A stretch of DNA of 64,000 nucleotides, taken from Geomonas silvestris. Lineage in GTDB: Bacteria > Desulfobacterota > Desulfuromonadia > Geobacterales > Geobacteraceae. This document shows positions 46,631 through 56,000 of this stretch, one piece after another. The notes under the pieces were generated by a model. It saw nothing but the letters and a program-made list of their open reading frames with translations. It made no database searches and was not told the origin of the DNA. Each line of letters begins with the position of its first letter. The stretch's first letter is position 1. Made by a program: the position numbers and the translations under genes. The DNA is taken from the NCBI RefSeq assembly GCF_014193515.1, contig NZ_BLXX01000013.1, positions 96,779-160,778 on the forward strand, read 5' to 3'.

Positions 46631-48145
46631 ATGAAAATACTTCACCGCATTGTTGTCGTGCTCGCATTTTCCTTGAGCGCCGCCACCGTATTTGCCCAGG
46701 GGCTCGAGGAGAAGGTGCACGAGTACACCCTGAAAAACGGCATGAAGCTCCTCATGGTGCCGCGTCACACCTCCCCCACCGTGGCCGCCTGGATCCGCTT
46801 CAAGGTGGGGAGCGTGGACGAGCGCAGCGACGAGCGCGGCCTGGCGCACCTTCTGGAGCACATGCTCTTCAAGGGGACCACGACGCTCGGCACCACCAAC
46901 TACAAAGAAGAGAAACCGCTACTGGACCAGATCGAGGCGACCGCCCAGAAGCTGATGGCGGAAAACCTGAAGCAGGACAAGGCCGACCCGAAGGAAGTGG
47001 CCCGGCTCACCAAGGAGTTGGACCGCCTGGAGAAGGCGGCCGAGAAGTACGTGGTCAAGGAGGAGTTTGCCGACCTGTACGCCAAAAACGGCGGCTCGGG
47101 CTACAACGCCTTCACCAGCAAGGACGGCACCACCTACATCATCAACCTGCCGGCCAACAAGATGGAGCTTTGGGCGTCCATCGAGTCGGACCGCATGCAG
47201 AACGCGGTGCTGCGCGAGTTCTACACCGAGATGAAGGTGGTGAAGGAAGAGAGGCGCCGCTCCTACGACGCGGAACCCGAGGGAAAACTCTGGGAGACCT
47301 TCTTGGCCGACGCCTTCAACGCGCACCCCAACGGGCAGCCGACCATCGGCTGGATGTCCGACATCGACAACCTGACCCGCACCAAGGCCGAGCGTTTCCT
47401 GCACAAGTACTACGCCCCCAACAACGCCATCATGGCGATCGTGGGGGACATCGACCCGCAAAAGACCATCGCGCTCGTCGAGAAGTACTTCGGCAAGATC
47501 CCGCCGGGCCAGCCGGTGCCGCCGGTCGCCGTGGAGGAGCCGGTACAGCAGGGTGAGAAGCGGACCGAGGTGGTGGGCGACGCCGAGCCGGAACTGATGA
47601 TCGGCTACCACAAGCCGACCCTTCCCGCACCGGACGACTACGTCTTCGACGTGATCGACATGCTGCTCACCAACGGCCGCACCTCGAGACTCTACAAGAC
47701 GCTCGTGCAGGAGAAGAAGCTCGCCACGTCGGTCTCCTCGTTCTCCGCCCCGGGGAGCCGCTACCCGAACCTCTTCATCATCAACGCGACGCCGCGCGCG
47801 CCGCACACGGTGGCCGAGGTGGAGAGTGCCGTCTACCAGGAGCTGGAGCGCCTGAAGACCGAGCCGATGACCGAGCGTGAGCTGCAGCAGATCCTGAACC
47901 ACCTGGAGTTCGAGGAGTCCCGCCAGATGGCCTCCAACGGCGGCCTGGCCCGTAACCTCACCGAGTACGAGGCGGTGGCCGGAACCTGGCGCTACCTCAT
48001 CGAACACCGCCAGAAGGTCGCCAAGATCACCGCCGCCGACGTGATGCGGGTCGCCAAGCAGTATTTCACCCGCGAAAACCGCAACGTCGGGTTCATCACC
48101 AAGAAGGAAGCGGCAGCGGCGCCCGTCTCCGCCTCCGCACACTAG
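46631..48145 (+). CDS. Exported M16 family zinc peptidase (catalytic partner)
   Basis: A 504-residue periplasmic peptidase with signal peptide (HRIVVVLAFSLSAATVFAQ). The inverted zinc motif HxxEH is intact: His73, Glu76, His77 in LAHLLEHMLF, and the later Glu of the active site is in the following helix. The second, inactive half begins near residue 250. M16 members cut short peptides or process pre-sequences. ATG 46631 has AGAGG before it; a frame back to 46577 spoils the signal peptide. It is followed after 32 bases by a second M16 gene. Confidence 0.92.
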   Translation: MKILHRIVVVLAFSLSAATVFAQGLEEKVHEYTLKNGMKLLMVPRHTSPTVAAWIRFKVGSVDERSDERGLAHLLEHMLFKGTTTLGTTNYKEEKPLLDQIEATAQKLMAENLKQDKADPKEVARLTKELDRLEKAAEKYVVKEEFADLYAKNGGSGYNAFTSKDGTTYIINLPANKMELWASIESDRMQNAVLREFYTEMKVVKEERRRSYDAEPEGKLWETFLADAFNAHPNGQPTIGWMSDIDNLTRTKAERFLHKYYAPNNAIMAIVGDIDPQKTIALVEKYFGKIPPGQPVPPVAVEEPVQQGEKRTEVVGDAEPELMIGYHKPTLPAPDDYVFDVIDMLLTNGRTSRLYKTLVQEKKLATSVSSFSAPGSRYPNLFIINATPRAPHTVAEVESAVYQELERLKTEPMTERELQQILNHLEFEESRQMASNGGLARNLTEYEAVAGTWRYLIEHRQKVAKITAADVMRVAKQYFTRENRNVGFITKKEAAAAPVSASAH

Positions 48146-48177
48146 CACCGACTTCACTCTTCGAGAGGTTACGCCGC

Positions 48178-49653
48178 ATGAAACGATTAAAAAGGCTCTT
48201 AGTGATAAGCTGGTCGCTGCTCCTCATGACCGGCGTGGTCTCGGCGCAGGGTGCCCAGGCCAAGAAAGCCGCTGCTGCCGCGCCTAAGTCCGCTGCCGCG
48301 CAGCAGCTTGCCGACCCGCGCACCATGACCTTCCCGCCGCTTCACTTCCAGATCCCGAAGACCGAGCGGGTCCAGCTGAAAAACGGCATGGTGGTCTACC
48401 TTTTGGAAGACCACGAACTCCCCATCGTGAACCTGACCGCCTATCTTAACGCCGGCAGCATCTACGAACCCGACGACAAGGTGGGGCTCGCCGGGATGAC
48501 CGGCGCGGTTATGCGCAGCGGCGGCACGCTCTCCACGCCGCCGGACCGGCTGGACAGCGAGCTCGAGTTCATGGCGTCGTCCATCGAGTCGAGCATCAAC
48601 ACCGACCACGCCAGCGTATCGGTCTCGACGCTGGCCCGGAACCTGGAGCGCACCCTGGAGCTCTTCGGGCAGGTGATGACCCAGCCGGCCTTCGACCCGT
48701 CCCGCGTCGAGCTCGCCCGGCTGCAGACGATCGAAGGGGTGCGCCGCATGAACGACGACCCGAAGTCGATCGCCAACCGCGAGCTGAGCCGCGCCATCTA
48801 CCCCAACAGCCCCTTGAGCAGCGTCCCCACCATCGCCTCGGTGAGTTCGGTGACCCGTCAGGAGATGATCGACTTCCAGAGGCGCTACTTCTACCCGGCC
48901 AACACGATCATCGCAGTGGCCGGCGACTTCGACCGCACCAAGCTTTTAGCGACCCTGGAGCAGATTTTCGCCGGTTGGCAGAACCAGCCCAAGATCTTTC
49001 CCAGCGTGCCGGCACCCAAGGACGATCCCACTCCGGCCGTCTTGTTCGTGCAGAAGGACGTGAACCAGTCGGTGATCCGCATGGGGCACCTGGGGATCGA
49101 CAAGAACAACCCGGACCTCTACGCCCTCAAGGTGATGGACTTCATCCTGGGGGGCGGCTTCACCTCGCGGCTCACCCAGGAGATCCGCTCCAACCAGGGG
49201 CTCGCCTACAACGTGGACAGCTACTTCGAGACCGGGCGCCGCTTCCGCGCCCCCTTCGTCGCCGAGACCGAGACGAAGTCGGAGACCACGGTGAAGGCGA
49301 CCACCCTGATGCGCTCCATCATCGCCGGGATGACCAAGGCGGAGGTCTCGGACCGCGAACTGAAGCTCGCCAAGGACGCCATCATCAACTCGTTCATCTT
49401 CGGCTTCGCCCGCTCGGACGCCGTGGTGAACCAGCGGGCCCGCCTCGAGTTCTACGGCTACCCGGAAGGGTATTTGGAGAACTACCGCGACAGCATCGCC
49501 AAGGTGACCAAGGCGGACGTGTTGCGGGTCGCGAAGAAGTACCTGCATCCCGACGCCATGAAGCTCGTGGTGGTCGGCGATGCCAAGAAGTTCGACCAGC
49601 CGCTCTCGGTCTTCGGGACCGTGCAGAATATCACGCTGAACAACAACCAATAG
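48178..49653 (+). CDS. Exported M16 family protein lacking the zinc motif (non-catalytic partner)
   Basis: A 491-residue protein with a signal peptide (VISWSLLLMTGVVSAQG). The M16 fold is evident (VQLKNGMVVYLLEDHELPIVNL, GGGFTSRLTQEIRSNQGLAYNV), but where HxxEH should be it has GLAGMTGAVMRSGGT. It therefore cannot bind zinc there. M16B enzymes often work as heterodimers of a catalytic and a non-catalytic subunit, and this gene is directly downstream of the catalytic one. The conserved Arg/Tyr of the C-terminal half that such partners lend to the active site appear in SRLTQEIR and LAYNVDSY. Confidence 0.9.
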   Translation: MKRLKRLLVISWSLLLMTGVVSAQGAQAKKAAAAAPKSAAAQQLADPRTMTFPPLHFQIPKTERVQLKNGMVVYLLEDHELPIVNLTAYLNAGSIYEPDDKVGLAGMTGAVMRSGGTLSTPPDRLDSELEFMASSIESSINTDHASVSVSTLARNLERTLELFGQVMTQPAFDPSRVELARLQTIEGVRRMNDDPKSIANRELSRAIYPNSPLSSVPTIASVSSVTRQEMIDFQRRYFYPANTIIAVAGDFDRTKLLATLEQIFAGWQNQPKIFPSVPAPKDDPTPAVLFVQKDVNQSVIRMGHLGIDKNNPDLYALKVMDFILGGGFTSRLTQEIRSNQGLAYNVDSYFETGRRFRAPFVAETETKSETTVKATTLMRSIIAGMTKAEVSDRELKLAKDAIINSFIFGFARSDAVVNQRARLEFYGYPEGYLENYRDSIAKVTKADVLRVAKKYLHPDAMKLVVVGDAKKFDQPLSVFGTVQNITLNNNQ

Positions 49654-49663
49654 GAGGGAAAAG

Positions 49664-49771
49664 ATGGCAACCTGGAAATGCAGCAGCTGCGGCTTCACCA
49701 AGGAAGGAAGATGCAAACCCCAGAAGTGCCCCCAGTGCCAGGAGAAGGGGAACTTCGAGAAGACCGAGTAA
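49664..49771 (+). CDS. RCKP-type rubredoxin-like small protein
   Basis: A 35-residue protein, MATWKCSSCGFTKEG followed by RCKPQKCPQCQEKG and a short acidic end. Two CxxC pairs (CSSC and CPQC) with RCKPxKCP between them are the mark of small rubredoxin-like, single-metal (Fe or Zn) proteins. It starts eleven bases after the M16 stop with TAGGAGGG before the ATG, so it is translated with the peptidase pair. A perfect terminator follows. A redox or metal-sensing role is likely but undefined. Confidence 0.85.
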   Translation: MATWKCSSCGFTKEGRCKPQKCPQCQEKGNFEKTE

Positions 49772-49814
49772 GAACCAGCCGCCGGATCCTGCAAGCGAGA
49801 CAGTGCGCAGATAC

Positions 49815-49849
49815 AAAAAGACCTCTCACCGACGGTGAGAGGTCTTTTT
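49815..49849. terminator. Bidirectional intrinsic terminator
   Basis: AAAAAGACCTCTCACC, three-base loop, GGTGAGAGGTCTTTTT: a perfect 16-base inverted repeat ending in T on both strands. It ends the M16 operon. Confidence 0.92.
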
Positions 49850-49875
49850 GTGGTGGAGCCTCGCGGCATCCTCAG

Positions 49876-49980
49876 GTCTCCCCTCCCTTGACGGGAGGGG
49901 GATAGGGTGTGGGTGAAGCCGCCAGCTGCAACGAGATGGCCCATTCCCCCTCACCCTGTCCCGCAAGGGGAGAGGGGACG
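49876..49980. repeat. Dispersed composite hairpin repeat, copy 5 (full length)
   Basis: CCCCTCCCTTGACGGGAGGG hairpin, GGGTGAAGCCGCCAGCTGC, spacer, ATGGCCCATTCCCCCTCACC, and a shortened second hairpin ending CAAGGGGAGAGGGGAC. Same orientation as copy 4. Confidence 0.75.
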
Positions 49981-50044
49981 TTCTAGTGTATTTCATCGTG
50001 CATTGAAAAATTGCAGGCATCAGGTGCGAGTGCGTCTTCGCGCG

Positions 50045-50824
50045 CTATTCCCCGGTAAAGACCGGCGTGCGTTTCTCCAGGAAGGCCGTGATTCCCTCGC
50101 CGTAGTCCTTACTGTCGTACACGGTGCGGCGCAGCCCCTGGATGCGCTCGAAGGTGAGCGGGCTCAAGGGGTGGGCGCTCGCCAGAAGCCGGATCTGCTC
50201 CTTGATGACGCCGATGCTGAGCGGGCTGTTGCGGGTGATCTTGGCCGCCATCTCGTAGGTGAAGTCCTCGAGGCTCTCCACGTCCACCAGGTGGTTCAAG
50301 AGCCCGGCCTTGGCGGCCTGCTCGGCCGAGAGCGGCTCGGCGGTGAAGAACATCTCCTTGGCGAAGTTCACCCCCATGATGTTGATGAAGTGCAGGATGC
50401 CGGAGACGTTGTAGGGTACCCCGATCTTCGCGGGCGTCATGCAGAACGAGGAGCTCTGGCAGCCGATCAGGATGTCGCAAGAAAGCGCCAGGTCGCAGGC
50501 GCCGCCCCAGACGCTCCCCTCGAGCATGGCGATGACCGGGATGGGAAGGCTCTGGATCGAGCGCAGGATGGTGACCAGCGGGTCGTTGTAGGCGAGCGGG
50601 TCGCGCCCCGGCATGGGGAGCTCATGGACGTCGTGGCCGGCGGACCAGACCTTGGATCCTTTCGGGGCCCGCAGGATCAGCACCCGCATCTTCCCTTTCT
50701 GCAAGGCGGCGATCGCCTGGATCATCTCGGAGATGGCGGCGCTGCTCAGCACGTTGCGGTGCTTTGGGTTGTTGAAGGTGATGGTTCCTATATTGTCCTG
50801 CAGCTGGGTAGTTATGAGTGCCAT
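50045..50824 (-). CDS. scpB: Methylmalonyl-CoA decarboxylase (crotonase superfamily)
   Basis: A 259-residue crotonase-fold enzyme. It follows E. coli ScpB/YgfG along its whole length: ILRAPKGSKVWSAGHDVHEL, GRDPLAYNDPL, MLEGSVWGGACDLALSCD, MTPAKIGVPYN, and the end FLEKRTPVFTGE. ScpB decarboxylates (R)-methylmalonyl-CoA to propionyl-CoA in the cytoplasm. The ATG at 50824 has GGAG ten bases upstream; longer frames have no conserved sequence. Mutase and transferase partners are not in the window. Confidence 0.9.
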   Translation of the reverse strand: MALITTQLQDNIGTITFNNPKHRNVLSSAAISEMIQAIAALQKGKMRVLILRAPKGSKVWSAGHDVHELPMPGRDPLAYNDPLVTILRSIQSLPIPVIAMLEGSVWGGACDLALSCDILIGCQSSSFCMTPAKIGVPYNVSGILHFINIMGVNFAKEMFFTAEPLSAEQAAKAGLLNHLVDVESLEDFTYEMAAKITRNSPLSIGVIKEQIRLLASAHPLSPLTFERIQGLRRTVYDSKDYGEGITAFLEKRTPVFTGE

Positions 50825-51052
50825 CTGGAAGGTTCTCCTTGGTTGACGAAGTGAGGCTCGGGAACAGGGCTCCGGTGTCAACGTATCGGTCGGAAGCGCC
50901 GCAAGTGTAGTTGTATTTCTTACGGCGCAAGAAAACCTTCCGGACAGCTGAGCAGACGTTCTCTTTTAGAGCCGCCACAAAGTGTACCAGGTTTTCTCCG
51001 GCAGGCTCTTCAGTGCCGTTTCAGCCTGAACCTGCAGCGCCGTCTGGCGCCG

Positions 51053-52690
51053 TTACCAGGGGGAGCTTACGATGATGTGCACCAGGATGATCTTCCCGAT
51101 GGTGGCGACCGGGTACACCGAGGCGTACCCCTGGTCCGGGAAGTCGTTGCCGGTCTGGTCCTTGGCGTACCCGAGAACCGCTATCTGGGTGTGCATGCCG
51201 GCGATCATCCCCGAGAGGTAGCTCATCGGTATCTTCATGAACCGATAGCCGATGAAGAGCACGGTGAGAGAGGCGAGGAAGGTGATGGCGGCGCCGGCCA
51301 GGAAGATGGAGAGCCCGCCGCCGCGGCTCAAGGTCTGGAAGAAGGTGTAGCCGGCCCGGGTGCCGATGCTCGCCAGAAAGAGGGTGAGCCCGATCTGGCG
51401 CACGGTCATGTTGACGCTGTAGGGAAGCGTCCAGACCATCCCCCCCATGCGGCCGTAGGTCCCCAGGATAAGCGCCACGATGAGCGGGCCTCCGGCGAAG
51501 CCGAGCTTAAGAGTGCCGCCGCCGGGGAAGGGGAACGGGATCAAGCCGACGCAGAGCCCCAAGACCAGGCCGAAGCTGAAGGTCATGATGTCGACCTCGC
51601 TCACCTTGCGGTAGGAGTTCCCGAAGAAGGCGGAGACCTCCTCCATGTGGTCCCGGTGGGCCAGTACGCGCACCAGGTCCCCCAGTTCCAGCACCATCTC
51701 GGCGCGGGGCTGGTAGGCGTCATCGCCGCGCCTCACCTCGGTCACCACCTCGCCGAAGCGCTCCTTCAGGTTCAGCTGCCCGATGGTCTGCCCCACCACG
51801 GTCGGGTTGGAGACGAAGATGCGCCGGTACTCGTACTCGGTGCGGTCGATACGGATGTCCCGGCGCCTTTCGCCGAAGGCCTTGGCGACCAGGGCCAGCT
51901 CCTCGGGGTCCCCCACCGCCATGACGAGGTCACCGTCGGCGAGTTTGGTGTGCGGCGTCGCCATGAAGAACTCGTCGCCGCGCTTGATGCGGCCGAAGAG
52001 TACCTTCCAGCTGTGCAGCGCGCCCAGCTCGGCCACCGTGGAGCCGGGAGGGGCGAGCTGGTGGATCTTGAAGGTGCAGGTGACGTTCTTGCTGGTGTCG
52101 TCCTCGTGGCCGCGCAGGCTCGCGGCCTCGGCCTGGTAGTCGACCTTCCAGATCCTTTGCGCCAGCATGATGGCGAGGACCACGCCGATCACCCCGATCG
52201 GGTAGGTGACCGAGAAGCCGACCACCGGTTCGGCCAGAAGCCGGTCCAGCTGCTCGGACATCGCGGTCTGCTTGATGGTGTCGAGGACCGCCGCCAGGGC
52301 CGGCGAGGTGGTGAGGCTGCCGGCGAACATCCCGGCCGCCACGCCGGCGCTCAGCCCCAGGGTCTTCTTGAGCACCAGGCAGAGGATCCCCGCGCCGAGG
52401 AGCGCGCAGGCGATCAGCACGTTGTTGCGCATCCCGTCACGCCGAAGCGAAGCCACGAACGCCGGGCCCGCGGCCAGGCCGACCGTATAGACGAACAACG
52501 CCTGCCCCAGCACGTAGACGATCTCAGGGGACTTGAGGTCCGGATGCAGGGAACCGACCGCGATGCCGACGAAGAGCACTGCCCCGACACCGAGACTCAT
52601 GCCGCAGACCTTCACGCGACCCAACGGATAGCCAACCGCGGCGACCAGAAAGAGGAGCAGCAGAGGATTCTCTATGAGCGTCTGTACCAT
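51053..52690 (-). CDS. Aspartate:alanine exchanger (AAE/YidE-YbjL) family transporter with two TrkA-C domains
   Basis: A 545-residue inner-membrane protein in the order: five to six helices (about 1-175), two RCK/TrkA-C regulatory domains in the cytoplasm (about 200-360, VVAELGALHSWKVLFGRIKR, VVGQTIGQLNLKERFGEVV), then five to six helices. SLTTSPALAAVL and AGMHTQIAVLGYA are the short antiparallel re-entrant motifs of the family. Members exchange amino acids or dicarboxylates; the substrate here is unknown. ATG 52690 is preferred: the longer frame to 52783 lacks a hydrophobic start. A TTGCTT-N16-TATACT promoter lies at 52807-52834. Confidence 0.87.
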   Translation of the reverse strand: MVQTLIENPLLLLFLVAAVGYPLGRVKVCGMSLGVGAVLFVGIAVGSLHPDLKSPEIVYVLGQALFVYTVGLAAGPAFVASLRRDGMRNNVLIACALLGAGILCLVLKKTLGLSAGVAAGMFAGSLTTSPALAAVLDTIKQTAMSEQLDRLLAEPVVGFSVTYPIGVIGVVLAIMLAQRIWKVDYQAEAASLRGHEDDTSKNVTCTFKIHQLAPPGSTVAELGALHSWKVLFGRIKRGDEFFMATPHTKLADGDLVMAVGDPEELALVAKAFGERRRDIRIDRTEYEYRRIFVSNPTVVGQTIGQLNLKERFGEVVTEVRRGDDAYQPRAEMVLELGDLVRVLAHRDHMEEVSAFFGNSYRKVSEVDIMTFSFGLVLGLCVGLIPFPFPGGGTLKLGFAGGPLIVALILGTYGRMGGMVWTLPYSVNMTVRQIGLTLFLASIGTRAGYTFFQTLSRGGGLSIFLAGAAITFLASLTVLFIGYRFMKIPMSYLSGMIAGMHTQIAVLGYAKDQTGNDFPDQGYASVYPVATIGKIILVHIIVSSPW

Positions 52691-53056
52691 GGCTTCACCA
52701 CTTTGCTCTGTGCTGCAGGGAATGGGCGGCTGAAAGCTCCAGCGCCGACCGGGCCAAGTCAACAGCGGGCCGGCTCGAGACATTAGCTGAATTTAATCCA
52801 CAGCCAAGTATAGCAAGGCGACTTGAACAAGCAACGAACGCGGTGGGAGGAGTGGCGGATCTCTCGGAGGACAGGCGCGGGCTCGACCAGGCCGAAGCCC
52901 CGCCCTGGTAAGACAGAAGGGGAAGGATGCATAGGAGTGCAGCTCGCCGAAACAGTGGCGGGTGTCACCGGTGAGGAAGCAGCTAGGACCTGAGTGTGCG
53001 GAGAAAAGGAAACGGGGTGGAGAGATCCCCACCCCGTCATCTTGGAATGCCGGCGC
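52691..53056. other. 366-base region with the exchanger promoter and GH13 terminator
   Basis: Contains the exchanger promoter (52807-52834, minus strand) and, at 53008-53037, the hairpin that ends the GH13 gene. No gene was seen between them. Confidence 0.5.
53008..53037 (-). terminator. Terminator after the GH13 gene
   Basis: On the minus strand ACGGGGTGG and CCACCCCGT form a 9 bp stem with an eight-base loop, followed by a T/C-rich tail. Confidence 0.7.
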
Positions 53057-56000
53057 TTACTCCGGCTGTGAGGTGTCGAAGCTTCTCAAAAGGAGCTCCA
53101 GGCGGTAGCCGGCCTGCTCAGCGGCCCTCAGCACCAGCGCGCAGGAGCGCTGCACGGCTGCCTGGGGCTGCGGCACCCCGCCCGCACCGTACGGGGCGAT
53201 ACGCGACAGCCAGGTAAGTACGAGTTCCAGGCGCTCCTTGTTGAACCACTCCACGCCGCCGCTTTCGTGCAGCTGCAGGAAGTCGGCCGCCGCCTGGTCG
53301 GCGAAGAGCCCGGTCAGACTCACCAACGCCCCCTTCTCTTCGAACTCATCCAGGAGGGACTCGTGGCGCAGAAGCACCCGCAGCAGGTCTCCCCACGCCC
53401 AGGGCTGCAGGGTCTCGCCGGCCTCCTCCGCATCGGGGAGCAGGGCAAAGGCCTCCACCACGGGGCGCGCCAGGCCGAAGTGGTCGAACAGGGGTGCCGA
53501 CTCGACCTCGGTCAGCTCGCCGATGCGGTGCAGGGCGAGGAAGGCGCAGAGCAGCAGGTGGTTTCTGGGATCGAGGGTCAACTCGGGAGCCGGAGCCTTC
53601 AGGGCCTGGTTCATCTCGGCACCGAAAGTGACCAGCAGCGAGCGGAGGGAACTCTCCTTGGCCTGGAGTGCCAGCGTCTTGTAGAAGGCGGCCACCAGCG
53701 GCTCCAAAAGCGGCACCATCATGAGTGCCTCGGCTTCGGGCTCGTCGGTCGCGGCGATCACCTTGGCAAGCAGCGCCCTCAGGGCGTCGTTGGCCCCGGC
53801 CCAGCGCACCTGCTTCACCTCTTCCTCAAGGCTTTCCACCGGCGCCCCGTTCAGCTTGTAGCAGAGGCTCCCCCAGGTGCCGAAGTCGTCGTCCCAGATC
53901 TCCTTGAAGTCGAGGAAGGCGTGGTACTCGTACCCCGCCAGCTCCACGAAGAGCCCCTGCTCGCAGAGCTCGCGCCCGTTTCTCAGGTAAGAGAGCCCCG
54001 TCGCGTAGTCCCTGAAGGAGTAGTAGTGCCGCCCGTCGCCGTTGAAATCGAGCGCCTCGCCCAGGCTGTGCTGCACCAGCGCCGCGCTGCCGTCGCCGTT
54101 TTTCCGGGTGGCCGCACAGGAGTAGCGGATCCACCCCGCCGTGTTGGCGTAGCGGTTGTGGAACAGGATGAGGCCGCGCTCGTTGCCGTAGCGGTTCGAG
54201 TAGGCGAAGACGTTCTCGTCCACGTTGGAACCGGCGTAGAAGTCGTAGAGCACGAAGTTCTCGCTCCCCGAGAAGATGTGGCGCCGGCGCATGAGCGGGA
54301 AGATGTTCGACTCGTGGCGCGCCACCAGCGCCTGGTCCACCGGCTCGTCCCACAGCGCCTGCTTGTACTCCATGCCGTACTTCTCGTGGAACCCCTCGAC
54401 CTGGCCGTGGCCGATCATGGGAAGCCCGGGCATGGTCACCAAGAGCACGGTGGCGCCGAAGTACTTCCCTTCCTTGCCGAACTGCTCCACGGCGGTCCGC
54501 TCGTCGGGGTTGTTCATGAAGTTCACGAAACGCTTCAGGATCTCGGGCTCGAACTCCAGGACGTTTTTCAGGGTCTGGCGGTACTTGGCGTTCTCCTCCA
54601 TCTTGAGCATGTTCATGAAGGCGGAGTTGTAGACCCGGTGCATCCCCAGGGTACGCACGAAGTACCCCTCCATGAGCCAGAATGCCTCGGCCAAAAGCAG
54701 GGTGTCCGGCGCTTCCACCGCCACCCGGTCCACCACCTCGCGCCAGAACTCGTTGGGGAAGACGGCGTCGAAGGAGGGGCGGTCCATGCCGTGCTCGGCG
54801 CGCGAGGGGACGCCGGAGCCGTGTCCCGGGAGCGGGTACCACAGGCGCTGGTAGTGCTTCTTGGCAAGCGTCATGGCGGCATCGAAGCGGATGATGGGGA
54901 ACTGGCGCGCCACGTGGAGGATGGTCTGAATCACCGCCTCGCGCACCTCGGGGATCAGGTAGTTGAGCTGAGCCGTGTCGTTCCAGGGGGTCGAGGTGCC
55001 GTCGTTGCCATGGTAGATGTAGCGCGCCCGCCCGGTGTCCCGGTCGACGTGCTTGAAGACCACCGCAGCGTCGCGTTTGTCCCAGTAGCCGTCCTCGATG
55101 AAGAGCCCGATGCGGCCATCGAAGGAGAGGTCGGGGCCGTTGAACTGGTAGTTTGGGTAGGGCGGGTAGTCGAGCTGGACGAACCAGTCCGGGTGCTCCA
55201 GGGTCCACTTCGAGAAGAGGCCGGTGTGGTTGGGGACCATGTCGCTGGCGAGCCGGATGCCGCGCGCGGCGCAGCGCTGGCGCAGGTTGTCGAGCGCCCA
55301 GTCCCCACCCAGGTCCTGCGCGATGACATAGTCGAAGAGCGAGTAGGCCGAGGAGATCGCCTCGTGGTTACCCATGATGTGCTTGATGCGCTGCGAAGAG
55401 GGGGAGCGCTCCCAGATGCCGATCAGCCACAGCCCGGAGAAGCCCCAGCGCGCCAGCTTGTCCAGCTCGGCGTCCGGGATCTGGTCCAGGGTGCGGATCT
55501 CGCGGCCGTAGGTGCGCGAGAGCTGGCCGAGCCAGACGTAGACCATCTTGGCGATCATCACCACGTTGGCCATCCAGTCGGCATCCTGCGAGAAACGCTC
55601 GTACTCCGGATACTCGTCCCCCCCCGTGCGCCTGAGCCACCCCTTGCCGAAGAGGACCTTCGCCTCGCCGGGACCGTGCCCTTGGGCAAAGGAGCGCTCC
55701 TCCTGGGCCACGATGTCCATGGCGGTGATGAGTTCGGTGAGGATCTCGCCGGGCAGCAGGCCGGCCCAGTGCTCCTTTATGTAGGCGATCTGCCCGGCAA
55801 GAGAGGTGGGCGAGGCCTTCAGGGGGGCGCGCAACAGCTCGGGGAGCGGCACGTTGAGCGGCTGGAACCCGGGCCCTTGGGCCAGGCGCTCGTCGAGCTT
55901 CCCGGAGACCGTCGGGTACGGCGAGCTGGCGGCCAGCTCCACGCTGTCGAAGATGCGGCGCAGCCCGTCCAGGGCGCGGTTCTCGTCCCCCAGGCGCAGC

